From the NCBI GenBank assembly GCA_030695605.1, contig JAUYQE010000010.1, forward strand, positions 1 to 6,332: a stretch of 6,332 bases of DNA. Reading direction: 5' to 3'. This stretch comes from Nanobdellota archaeon. GTDB taxonomy: Archaea > Nanobdellota > Nanobdellia > Woesearchaeales > GW2011-AR9. Under the pieces are notes generated by a model. It was not told where the DNA came from and did not search any database. It was given only the letters and a program-made list of their open reading frames with translations. Position 1 is the stretch's first letter. Each line of letters begins with the position of its first letter. Shown in pieces: positions 1 to 4,859 of the stretch. A program made the translations under genes and the position numbers.

Positions 1-568
1 CATCAAGAAGACGTTCATCGACAGGAATGGCAGGCTTGTGTTTTGCAACTTTCAGATAAAGGAGGTTATCTCTTCCGCTTTTAACCCAATATCCTTTCTC
101 AAAAGCAAGCAGAAGCTTTAATTCGTCATCAGTAGCTGTAAGGAGATCAAACCGAGCTAATTCCGCTTCTCGTGGATTTCTCCATTGAATTTGACAAGCT
201 AAAATAACGACTTGCCTAAAATTAGTTAAAATAGCAAAATCTTTCTGTTTTCCATATCCATACGCCAAAGCTTGTTTATAATACTCTTCGTTATCAAAAA
301 TATCCTTGCTGGGCGCCTTTGCCTCTATAACAAATTGAGAGATTCCCTGATTAGAAACAACGTAATCAATTCTCTTCCCAGTTTGCTGGACTTCTGTCTT
401 AAATTCAGCAGGATCTTCTATGTCCCAATGGAGAACGGCCCTCACTAAAGGAACTATTAGACTCTGGCAAGCTTGTTTTTCATTTCCCGTAAAAGCTTTG
501 TCTTCTTTATGGCGATTATAAAGTTCTATGAGCTTCTGCAAGGCTTTACGGGCATTTTCAAGGTTCAT
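1..568 (-). CDS. Type IIG (Eco57I-like) restriction-modification enzyme, N-terminal part, cut by left edge
   Basis: The reading frame runs from ATG at 568 off the left edge without a stop (189 codons visible). The first 25 or so residues form a charged helix (MNLENARKALQKLIELYNRH). A PD-(D/E)XK-type nuclease core follows: RIDYVV with D68 and FVIEAKAP with E82 and K84. After that comes a conserved-looking segment with YYKQALAYGYGK and FAILTNFRQVVIL. This layout is known from the N-terminus of type IIG enzymes, single polypeptides that cut DNA and also methylate it; their methyltransferase and specificity domains would lie beyond the edge. Full members usually reach about 900-1300 residues. The frame stays open upstream to a stop at 692-694, but a TTTATAAA box centred 26.5 nt before ATG 568 supports this leaderless start. 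The DNA is clearly more AT-rich than the neighbouring genes, which fits horizontal acquisition. An HsdR-like or stand-alone nuclease is the main alternative. Confidence 0.82.
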   Translation of the reverse strand, partial: MNLENARKALQKLIELYNRHKEDKAFTGNEKQACQSLIVPLVRAVLHWDIEDPAEFKTEVQQTGKRIDYVVSNQGISQFVIEAKAPSKDIFDNEEYYKQALAYGYGKQKDFAILTNFRQVVILACQIQWRNPREAELARFDLLTATDDELKLLLAFEKGYWVKSGRDNLLYLKVAKHKPAIPVDERLLD

Positions 569-590
569 CAATTGCTTAGGTGGGCTGTCA

Positions 591-598
591 TTTATAAA
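591..598 (-). promoter_or_regulatory. TATA box of the restriction-modification gene
   Basis: TTTATAAA is an 8-bp palindrome centred 26.5 nt upstream of the ATG at 568. This is the usual archaeal TATA-to-transcription-start distance, so the mRNA should begin at or next to the start codon. The rest of the 569-719 gap holds no gene that I can support. Confidence 0.7.
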
Positions 599-719
599 GA
601 TTATTCCAACGAATCCCTCTCTTGATGACTGAATGACGAGTGCTAGCTCGAGAGTTTTATAGAAGCACTTACTCCTCCAAAGCCAGCGAGTTTACTCACA
701 GAAAATCAGGACTGCTCCC

Positions 720-2015
720 TCATTCTTCCAAGCACTCTACCGGATAACAAATATCATATGTATTCATCATGGCCGCCGGCTCCGCTCCGGAAGCCGTTTC
801 CTGATGCGGGTAATCGTCGATGGCAATGCATTCTTCTCCCGGCGCACATGCAGCAGAAGAAGTACACGCGGAAAGGAAGCAGCCGTTGCCTTCCATCCCA
901 TCAAATCGCGAGAGTGACTGGCAGCGCAGCAGCCACGGGCCATACGACCCACAGTCGGCATTTGTCGTGCAGGGAAGCACGCATCGAGCCATGGTGCCGA
1001 TTTCACTGCCCGTCCAGATGCAAGGATCAGCACACGTATCTTGGCTGTTAAAGCCGATGCACGACGGCAGCGCATCGCAGGATTCTCCGGCCTCTTCTTG
1101 CGGATCACCGGGCTGTGTTGAGGCTGAATCACACCGTTCGCCTTCTCTTCTTCGCCTGATTTCCGGCGTCCAGATGGTTCCCGTTGAGCCGTACATGCCG
1201 TGCTCGCTCGGAATGAAAGCATACATATCTGCCACATAATAGCGGCCATCCAGATGTTCTGTTGCCCAAGACTCTGTCATGGCCAGGACTTGATTAATAG
1301 CTCTTTCAGCAACGCCACCGCTGAAAATTCGGTCAGCGAACTTTATAATAAATCCCCCGCTTTTCATCATAACCATCAGTTGGTCCATTTCCCGGCAGCC
1401 CAGATAGCGGCCGTTGCGCGTGCCCCACAGATGGAAAGCTGCTGCGGATTCCTCGGAACGCAGCCGGGCATCGGGATCATCATCGGAATCGTACGAAAGT
1501 ACTTGCAAAGGTGCCGGGGTTAAAGAAATGCGGACTTCATTCCCTGCTCCGGAAGCATTTTTGTACGAGGCTCCAATACGGGGGCAGATGGCGCTTGGCG
1601 CATAATCGGGATGCCAGATGACAAAGCAGCGATGATCTTGGTAGTCTTCCCAGGAGAGAACGTCTGCAGCTCCCGCGTTATACAAGGGGTTGCCATTAAT
1701 ATCCTGAAGCCGAATCGTAACAGCCGGAAATGAAACTGATCCATCTGCTGACGCACTGCCTAAGCGAAGCGTGGCATCATCAATCCGCACAAACTCTTCT
1801 TCAGGAGCACCACTTTCGCCATACGAAGAATCTCTGCAGATACTGCTTTCGCAAAGCTCATTGCCCGGGCAGTCCCCATCACTGCGGCAACGCTGCTCCA
1901 AAGAGCAGGCCGGGCTTTTCGGAGAAGCATCAGAGCAAGGCTCATCCAGATTGCCACAGGCTAAGGCTGCGGAAAAAGCAGCGGCCAGTACTGCAGGAAC
2001 ATATCGAAGTTTCAT
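720..2015 (-). CDS. Secreted cysteine-rich protein of unknown function
   Basis: 431 residues starting at ATG 2015. The N-terminus is a signal peptide: MKLRY, then a hydrophobic stretch to about residue 19 ending ALA-C20. It could be cleaved by signal peptidase I after ALA; C20 could instead be a lipidated cysteine, but the lipobox is imperfect (Ala at -3). There are 25 cysteines: seven at residues 20-60, three in the middle (130, 144, 207) and fifteen between 295 and 428. Short repeats of the form C-x5-C-x4-10-C occur near 43-60 (CRSDGDCPGNELCESSIC), 349-365 and 384-396. Such modules are common in secreted bacterial and eukaryotic proteins, for example of myxobacteria. The middle part (about 75-290) is not recognised; a beta-rich start near 95-115 (VTIRLQDINGNPLY) recalls carboxypeptidase-regulatory-like or Ig-like domains. 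Two long acidic/polar linkers (62-75, 298-312) separate the parts. The many cysteines imply extracellular disulfides. It diverges from the pilin-like gene and shares its TATA box. Function unknown. Confidence 0.85.
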   Translation of the reverse strand: MKLRYVPAVLAAAFSAALACGNLDEPCSDASPKSPACSLEQRCRSDGDCPGNELCESSICRDSSYGESGAPEEEFVRIDDATLRLGSASADGSVSFPAVTIRLQDINGNPLYNAGAADVLSWEDYQDHRCFVIWHPDYAPSAICPRIGASYKNASGAGNEVRISLTPAPLQVLSYDSDDDPDARLRSEESAAAFHLWGTRNGRYLGCREMDQLMVMMKSGGFIIKFADRIFSGGVAERAINQVLAMTESWATEHLDGRYYVADMYAFIPSEHGMYGSTGTIWTPEIRRRREGERCDSASTQPGDPQEEAGESCDALPSCIGFNSQDTCADPCIWTGSEIGTMARCVLPCTTNADCGSYGPWLLRCQSLSRFDGMEGNGCFLSACTSSAACAPGEECIAIDDYPHQETASGAEPAAMMNTYDICYPVECLEE

Positions 2016-2040
2016 AGTTACTTAAAAATAGTGACATCAC

Positions 2041-2048
2041 TTTAAATA
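2041..2048. promoter_or_regulatory. Shared TATA box of a divergent gene pair
   Basis: TTTAAATA lies in the 55-bp gap between two divergent start codons. The palindromic core TTTAAA (2041-2046) is centred 28.5 nt from the minus-strand ATG at 2015 and 27.5 nt from the plus-strand ATG at 2071. It therefore fits as the TATA box of both genes, each leaderless. A second AT-rich stretch at 2022-2030 is badly spaced for either start. Confidence 0.65.
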
Positions 2049-2070
2049 TCTTTTGGTTCTTCTTTGGGGC

Positions 2071-2634
2071 ATGAGCAGAAAAGGGGCTATTGGCTTGTCC
2101 GTAGAACTGCTGGTCATCATTATCCTGGGCTTGGTTATTCTTGGTGCGGGCATAACTTTTCTCTATCAGCTGCTGGGTGGTGCTAGCGAACTGAAAGCGG
2201 AGCTCGATACGAGAACGCAGCAGGAACTGGAACGATTACTTGTCGATCAGGGCAAGCAAGTCGCGCTCCCGCGGCATACGGCTACTATCCTGCCTGGCGA
2301 ATCGCACGTTTTCGGCTTAGGCATTCTGAATACGGGAAGCAGGGGAGAAACGTTTACTCTTACAGTACTGCTTTCCAAAGCGCTCGATGAGAATGAAGCG
2401 GTGGCCTATGATGATCCTGACGTTCCCAATGAGGCTTTGCGAACCGCTTCCGAAAACTGGCTGCTCTACAATACGGCTGAACTGCGCATTGCAGAAAATG
2501 AGCATCGTACCGAAGGTATTCTTGTCGATATTCCCAACGATGCGCCAAAAGGCACGTACATCTATGACGTCAAAGTTTCTGTTGGCGGGCAGCCATATGG
2601 CAACAAGCTGAAATTTACCGTGGTCGTCAAATAA
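2071..2634 (+). CDS. Type IV pilin-like / membrane-anchored beta-sandwich protein
   Basis: 187 residues from ATG 2071. The frame is open further upstream (TTG at 2053), but the TATA box at 2041-2048 places transcription start at about 2071, so ATG 2071 is chosen. The N-terminus is MSRKGAIGLSVELLV followed by a hydrophobic helix to about residue 35. Positive charges, a KGA/KG-x-x-G stretch and a glutamate (E12) just inside the hydrophobic segment resemble archaeal class III signal peptides and type IV pilin N-termini cleaved by a PibD/FlaK-type peptidase. Similar N-termini are frequent in DPANN archaea. A short helix (38-60) follows. The rest is beta-strand-rich with a C-terminal pattern (VDIPNDAPKGTYIYDVKVSV) typical of Ig-like/NEW3-type domains outside the cell. 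It may be a minor pilin or an anchored surface protein; assembly into a filament is not shown. It ends 10 bp before the convergent operon end. Confidence 0.82.
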   Translation: MSRKGAIGLSVELLVIIILGLVILGAGITFLYQLLGGASELKAELDTRTQQELERLLVDQGKQVALPRHTATILPGESHVFGLGILNTGSRGETFTLTVLLSKALDENEAVAYDDPDVPNEALRTASENWLLYNTAELRIAENEHRTEGILVDIPNDAPKGTYIYDVKVSVGGQPYGNKLKFTVVVK

Positions 2635-2644
2635 TTGAGCTGCT

Positions 2645-3172
2645 TCACGGTTGGCGGCAGAGTGTTTCTCGCACTTTCTCAACCGTCTTTTCCACGTCTC
2701 CTTCCACCCGTTCTACAAGCTCTGGCTGCTTCCCCAGCTCTTGCGTTAGGAACTCATAACTTTCGGCCAAGCCGCTGTAGAGAATTGCGGTGTTTCCTGC
2801 CCTGATCAGATGGATACTGCCGAGCAGCGGGTACGGTGCCAGCACCGGTAATGGCCCAATGCCTTCAAAATCAGTAAAGAGGCAGCAACTGTTGTAGTCG
2901 AAAAGCGTGCGGTCTTCTGCAGCAACCAAAAAGCGAGAGTGATGGGCAGCAAGATATTCAGCAGTCGTCGTTTTTCCCACGCCCGCTTCTCCAAGAAGAT
3001 AAATCCCTCCTCCCTGTTCTCGGTCGTAGAGTATGTCTCCGAACAGGCAGAGGTACGGACCTTCGATTCCCCTCAGCTCCTTTGCCGCAAAGAGGCGGGG
3101 ATATTTTTCCCGGAAAAGAGGAAGGCGTGCATCCTCGGGGAAGTCCTCGGGCGATAGGGTCAGTTGTTTCAT
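2645..3172 (-). CDS. P-loop protein resembling HPr kinase/PEPCK-like kinases
   Basis: 175 residues. A clear Walker A motif, GEAGVGKT, spans residues 61-68 (K67, T68), preceded by the strand GGGIYLL. The next segment, SRFLVAAEDRTLF, matches the place where HPr-kinase-fold proteins have their 'LVADD' strand with catalytic acids, and the protein is short with no room for AAA+ or ABC signatures. I therefore infer an HPr kinase/PEP-carboxykinase-like P-loop fold that binds ATP; the substrate is unknown and HPr itself is unlikely here. The first 50 residues hold a probable helical N-terminus (EKYPRLFAAKEL), and the C-terminus is a charged helix (about 150-170). It is the last gene of a three-gene operon: its ATG overlaps the stop of the PIN gene in ATGA (3169-3172). 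A possible GGTG ribosome-binding site lies 5 nt before the start (3178-3181). A generic ATPase is the alternative. Confidence 0.75.
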   Translation of the reverse strand: MKQLTLSPEDFPEDARLPLFREKYPRLFAAKELRGIEGPYLCLFGDILYDREQGGGIYLLGEAGVGKTTTAEYLAAHHSRFLVAAEDRTLFDYNSCCLFTDFEGIGPLPVLAPYPLLGSIHLIRAGNTAILYSGLAESYEFLTQELGKQPELVERVEGDVEKTVEKVRETLCRQP

Positions 3173-3543
3173 ACGTGCACCAGTGTCACATACTTTTTCT
3201 GGCGGATGGTCAAATACGGCTTTTGCAGCCGTCTTTTTAAGTCTTTATCCTGCGTCAGGACGAGAGCGCCTTTTCTGGACTCGACAACCAGCGCATCATC
3301 CACTTTTCCCGTACTCTTCAGCACGGTAATTGTTTTGGCTTTTAGCAAAGCTATGGCCAAGCGTGCTGCTGGCGTGAATTTTCCTTTCTCTGTTGTCGCG
3401 AGGCTTTCCAGCTCCCGTATCGTTCCCTGAAGAACAGCCAGCCGGTATGGAAAATCACAGACCCGTTCAATCTCGGAAAAGAGATCAATGCGAAAAAGAG
3501 CGATGGCCAGCAGCGCATTGGTGTCGATGATAACCGTTTTCAT
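3169..3543 (-). CDS. PIN-domain protein, Fcf1-like (UPF0129-type) putative ribonuclease
   Basis: 124 residues from ATG 3543. The frame is open 20 codons further upstream (to 3603), but ATG 3543 overlaps the stop of the preceding gene as ATGA (3540-3543), and MKTVIIDTN is the normal PIN-domain beginning. The conserved PIN acids are visible: D7 (IIDTN), E44 (IRELESL), D82/D83 (KVDDALV) and D99 with D101 (TQDKDL). These residues bind the metal ions that cleave RNA. The length and the ending (LKRRL, then TIRQKKYVTL) resemble archaeal Fcf1/Utp24-like PIN proteins more than VapC toxins, and no antitoxin-like gene is adjacent. In archaea, related proteins are linked to rRNA processing; this is family knowledge and not shown here. 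It is the middle gene of the operon with a membrane protein and a P-loop kinase-like protein, a grouping I do not recognise. Confidence 0.88.
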   Translation of the reverse strand: MKTVIIDTNALLAIALFRIDLFSEIERVCDFPYRLAVLQGTIRELESLATTEKGKFTPAARLAIALLKAKTITVLKSTGKVDDALVVESRKGALVLTQDKDLKRRLQKPYLTIRQKKYVTLVHV

Positions 3544-4376
3544 GGGGAGTGTTCTTGCCGTGCTTCGTCGTGCGCAATGATCTGCAGCGTCGCTATCCAC
3601 CATATTTTCGTGAGCAGCAGCAAAGCCAGAACCAGCAGGCCGCTGAAGATGATGAAGAGCGGCGCTTTTCCGGCCTCGATGAGTCTGAACGTGCCATAGC
3701 TGCTGCTGGCGATGAAGAATAGAAGCAGCAAGAAAGCCGGGGAGGTACTTGCTGCTTTTTGTAGTCCAACTTTTCCTGCTTTTCTTAGCAGCTCTTTCCA
3801 GGGCAGATGGATGAAAGCCAGAGAAACCAGAAAGAAATAATAGAAAGCCATCGGCAGGACAAACAGCACTTTCGGAAGAGCCGCATTTGGCAAAAGGCTT
3901 TCTTTGAAGAGGAAGAACTGGCTGCCCAAGAACAGGCCCAGGAAAAGTGTAGTGAGAAGCACGTACTTCAGCCAGCGGGATCCTAAAAGCAACAGATTCT
4001 TTTTTATTGCCGACAGCGGGTTAATTAACTGCTGTGCACCCACCCAGAGCACACTCGTGAAGCCTAAGAAAATCATCAGAGAAGTCCATAGCAACGCCAG
4101 CAGCGTCTCCTGCATAGCGTTGTATGCAGCATACAGCGGCAGCGCATCTTCTAACGGAGGAATGCCGGCTTGCAGCTGTTCGGGATCAAGATCAGCTTCC
4201 GCAACGAGCGTGGAAATCTCTTGCGCATAGCTGAGAATTTTTACCTGATACCGCAGGCCATTAAATGCCAAGATAAAGAAAAACAGGATTTGCAGCACGA
4301 GCAGGACGCTAAACAGCCCGCGGTGTTTCTTGATGGCGGTGATCGTCGCCGTGAGTCCTTGCTTATAGGGGTGCAT
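3540..4376 (-). CDS. Six-helix integral membrane protein of unknown function
   Basis: 278 residues from ATG 4376, supported by a TATA box centred 26.5 nt upstream. About six hydrophobic segments are visible: roughly 21-39, 92-113, 137-156, 169-190, 213-231 and 239-263. The first loop (40-91) is long, hydrophilic and rich in D/E, probably extracytoplasmic. Basic clusters (KKHRG near 16-20; KK and R near 125-137; KELLRKAGK at 194-202) lie in short loops and suggest a cytoplasmic N-terminus. No catalytic or transporter signature is visible. It is the first gene of an ATGA-overlapping operon with the PIN and P-loop proteins. Small polytopic proteins of this kind are often conserved but uncharacterised in DPANN archaea; I do not assign a role. 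Confidence 0.85.
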   Translation of the reverse strand: MHPYKQGLTATITAIKKHRGLFSVLLVLQILFFFILAFNGLRYQVKILSYAQEISTLVAEADLDPEQLQAGIPPLEDALPLYAAYNAMQETLLALLWTSLMIFLGFTSVLWVGAQQLINPLSAIKKNLLLLGSRWLKYVLLTTLFLGLFLGSQFFLFKESLLPNAALPKVLFVLPMAFYYFFLVSLAFIHLPWKELLRKAGKVGLQKAASTSPAFLLLLFFIASSSYGTFRLIEAGKAPLFIIFSGLLVLALLLLTKIWWIATLQIIAHDEARQEHSP

Positions 4377-4396
4377 GGGCTAAGAAAAAGGAAAGA

Positions 4397-4408
4397 TTTT
4401 ATATAAAA
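4397..4408. promoter_or_regulatory. Palindromic TATA box for operon and tRNA-Leu
   Basis: TTTTATATAAAA is a perfect 12-bp palindrome. Its centre lies 26.5 nt from the minus-strand ATG at 4376, which makes the operon leaderless. It lies 40.5 nt from the first base of tRNA-Leu at 4443, which would leave a 5' leader of about 13-15 nt for RNase P. No better TATA box is seen for either transcript. Confidence 0.7.
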
Positions 4409-4475
4409 CCTTCCGTTCCGAGCTCTCTGCGCGAGGCTATCTGCCGGGGTAGCAAAGCCTGGCCAAATGCGCAGG

Positions 4476-4496
4476 TGAGTGAAGCAACTCTGCGAA
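4476..4496 (+). other. tRNA-Leu intron 1, 21 nt, position 30/31
   Basis: The central 4-bp helix is CGCA (4470-4473) with TGCG (4491-4494). The two 3-nt bulges are GG|T (4474-4476) and AA|A (4495-4497), cut after the second base. The inner stem is GAGT/ACTC (4477-4480 with 4487-4490) with loop GAAGCA. This is a complete bulge-helix-bulge substrate for the tRNA splicing endonuclease. The central helix uses C25, G26, C27 and A28, so the D stem and anticodon stem cannot fully form until it is spliced. Confidence 0.9.
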
Positions 4497-4503
4497 ACTT
4501 AAG

Positions 4504-4546
4504 GTCAGCTCCATGATGGGGGCACCAATCAGGATGATTGGAAGAT
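4504..4546 (+). other. tRNA-Leu intron 2, 43 nt, position 37/38
   Basis: The boundaries are fixed by the mature anticodon loop (CUUAAG|A). Exon bases CTT (32-34) pair with AAG (4542-4544), flanked by bulge AT|A (4545-4547), a relaxed version of the bulge-helix-bulge (the fourth pair would be A-G). The intron body folds into two hairpins: GCTCC (4508-4512) with GGGGC (4519-4523), and CCAATC (4525-4530) with GATTGG (4536-4541). A one-base shift of both sites cannot be excluded. Confidence 0.78.
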
Positions 4547-4592
4547 ATCCTGTCCCTTAGTGGGTTCGGGGGTTCAAATCCCTTCCCCGGCA

Positions 4593-4616
4593 TTTTTTTT
4601 GTCTTTCTTTCTTTTT
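4593..4616 (+). terminator. Oligo-T terminator after tRNA-Leu
   Basis: Eight Ts (4593-4600) directly follow the discriminator base, and further T-rich sequence runs to 4616. Archaeal RNA polymerase terminates at such T tracts without a hairpin. Confidence 0.7.
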
Positions 4617-4633
4617 AATTGAGCACAACAACC

Positions 4634-4645
4634 TTTAAATAAAAA
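4634..4645 (+). promoter_or_regulatory. TATA box of tRNA-Thr
   Basis: TTTAAATAAAAA is centred about 28 nt upstream of the first tRNA base (4667). Transcription should therefore start within a few bases of the mature 5' end. Confidence 0.7.
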
Positions 4646-4686
4646 CTTCTTTCTCTTGCTGCTCATGCCCCTGTAGCGCAGTGGTA

Positions 4687-4721
4687 CTTGGCGTATGCGC
4701 AACGGCGTACGCGAAGCGCAA
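4687..4721 (+). other. tRNA-Thr intron 1, 35 nt, in the D loop
   Basis: It lies between D-loop bases 20a and 20b. Its core is an 8-bp hairpin, 4691-4698 with 4705-4712 (one T-G pair), loop GCAACG, extended by TT/AA (4688-4689 with 4714-4715). Exon bases GTG (4681-4683) pair with GCGC bases 4717-4719, leaving bulges TA|C and AA|G: a relaxed bulge-helix-bulge. A one-base shift (4686-4720) gives the same mature tRNA. Confidence 0.82.
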
Positions 4722-4739
4722 GAGCGCGCGTCCTTGGTA

Positions 4740-4751
4740 TGCAAAACAGAA
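4740..4751 (+). other. tRNA-Thr intron 2, about 12 nt, position 37/38
   Basis: The anticodon loop spans 19 nt in the gene instead of 7, so 12 nt must be removed. U32, U33 and G34 can pair with G4749, A4748 and C4747, with bulges TA|T and AA|A. Because A occurs at both borders, 4739-4750 is equally possible and yields the same product. It is near the lower size limit I know for archaeal tRNA introns. Confidence 0.8.
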
Positions 4752-4788
4752 AGGACGAGGTCCCGAGTTCAAATCTCGGCAGGGGCTG

Positions 4789-4793
4789 TTTTT
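4789..4793 (+). terminator. Short oligo-T after tRNA-Thr
   Basis: Five Ts start two bases after the tRNA. It is a weak but plausible archaeal terminator. Confidence 0.45.
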
Positions 4794-4824
4794 CCGGAGA
4801 ATTTCTGAACTCTCCATCGTAACG

Positions 4825-4832
4825 TTTATATC
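4825..4832 (+). promoter_or_regulatory. TATA box of the caspase-like gene
   Basis: TTTATATC is centred about 31 nt upstream of ATG 4860, giving a predicted leader of only about 5 nt. Confidence 0.6.
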
Positions 4833-4859
4833 TCTCAGCATCTTACTCTCCATTGGGCG

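Larger units (their letters stand above)
4443..4592 (+). tRNA. tRNA-Leu(UAA) interrupted by two introns
   Basis: Exons are 4443-4475, 4497-4503 and 4547-4592; the spliced tRNA is 86 nt, normal for a class II leucine tRNA. Acceptor stem GCCGGGG (4443-4449) pairs with CCCCGGC (4585-4591), followed by discriminator A 4592; CCA is not encoded. D stem GCA/TGC. After splicing the anticodon arm is CAGGA CUUAAGA UCCUG, a perfect 5-bp stem with C32, U33, anticodon UAA and G37. Variable arm CCC-UUAGU-GGG (4554-4564). T arm GGGGG UUCAAAU CCCUU (4568-4584, two G-U pairs). Without intron 1 the genomic stem would have a T-T mismatch at 31/39 and no usable U33. Intron 1 (30/31) has a textbook bulge-helix-bulge; intron 2 (37/38) is less regular. 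The whole 7-nt anticodon-bearing middle exon is ACTTAAG. Confidence 0.94.
4667..4787 (+). tRNA. tRNA-Thr(GGU) interrupted by two introns
   Basis: Exons are about 4667-4686, 4722-4739 and 4752-4787; the spliced product is 74 nt. Acceptor GCCCCTG (4667-4673) pairs with CAGGGGC (4780-4786), discriminator T 4787 (U73, usual for archaeal threonine tRNAs); no CCA encoded. After splicing the D arm is GCGC AGUGGUAGA GCGC, G26 follows, and the anticodon arm is CGUCC UUGGUAA GGACG (U33, anticodon GGU, A37). The variable loop is AGGUC and the T arm CCGAG UUCAAAU CUCGG. Every canonical stem pairs perfectly. In the unspliced gene the D loop is 44 nt and the anticodon loop 19 nt, which no tRNA tolerates, so two introns are required. 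A GCA triplet at 4741-4743 could be mistaken for a cysteine anticodon, but the stem then has wrong spacing. Confidence 0.93.

Noticed and set aside
651..661. TATAAAA-like sequence on the minus strand (TCTATAAAACT)
   Set aside because: No start codon lies about 27 nt downstream; the box at 591-598 fits the gene start better.
767..1249. 160-codon minus-strand frame and several plus-strand frames inside the cysteine-rich gene
   Set aside because: They are shadows of the 720-2015 gene, which has a signal peptide, patterned cysteines and a promoter.
3169..3543. VapC toxin of a toxin-antitoxin pair
   Set aside because: No small antitoxin gene is adjacent; neighbours are a membrane protein and a P-loop protein, and the sequence looks Fcf1-like.
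3169..3603. Longer start for the PIN protein (20 extra codons)
   Set aside because: The extension lacks PIN-like sequence; the ATGA overlap at 3540-3543 and MKTVIIDTN support the internal start.
4472..4482. tRNA-Leu anticodon GAG at 4477-4479 without intron 1
   Set aside because: It would need U33 at 4476 two bases too early and breaks the anticodon stem; UAA at 4500-4502 gives a full consensus arm.
4399..4593. Minus-strand open frame of 64 codons over tRNA-Leu
   Set aside because: It is entirely antisense to the tRNA gene; frames here arise from the tRNA stems and introns.
4730..4756. tRNA-Cys reading using GCA at 4741-4743
   Set aside because: U33 would be T4740, but then no 5-bp stem of correct spacing forms; GGU with the CGUCC/GGACG stem fits perfectly.
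4635..4853. Open frames on both strands over tRNA-Thr (minus 4635-4853, plus 4681-4866)
   Set aside because: They overlap the tRNA and its introns and encode no recognisable protein pattern.
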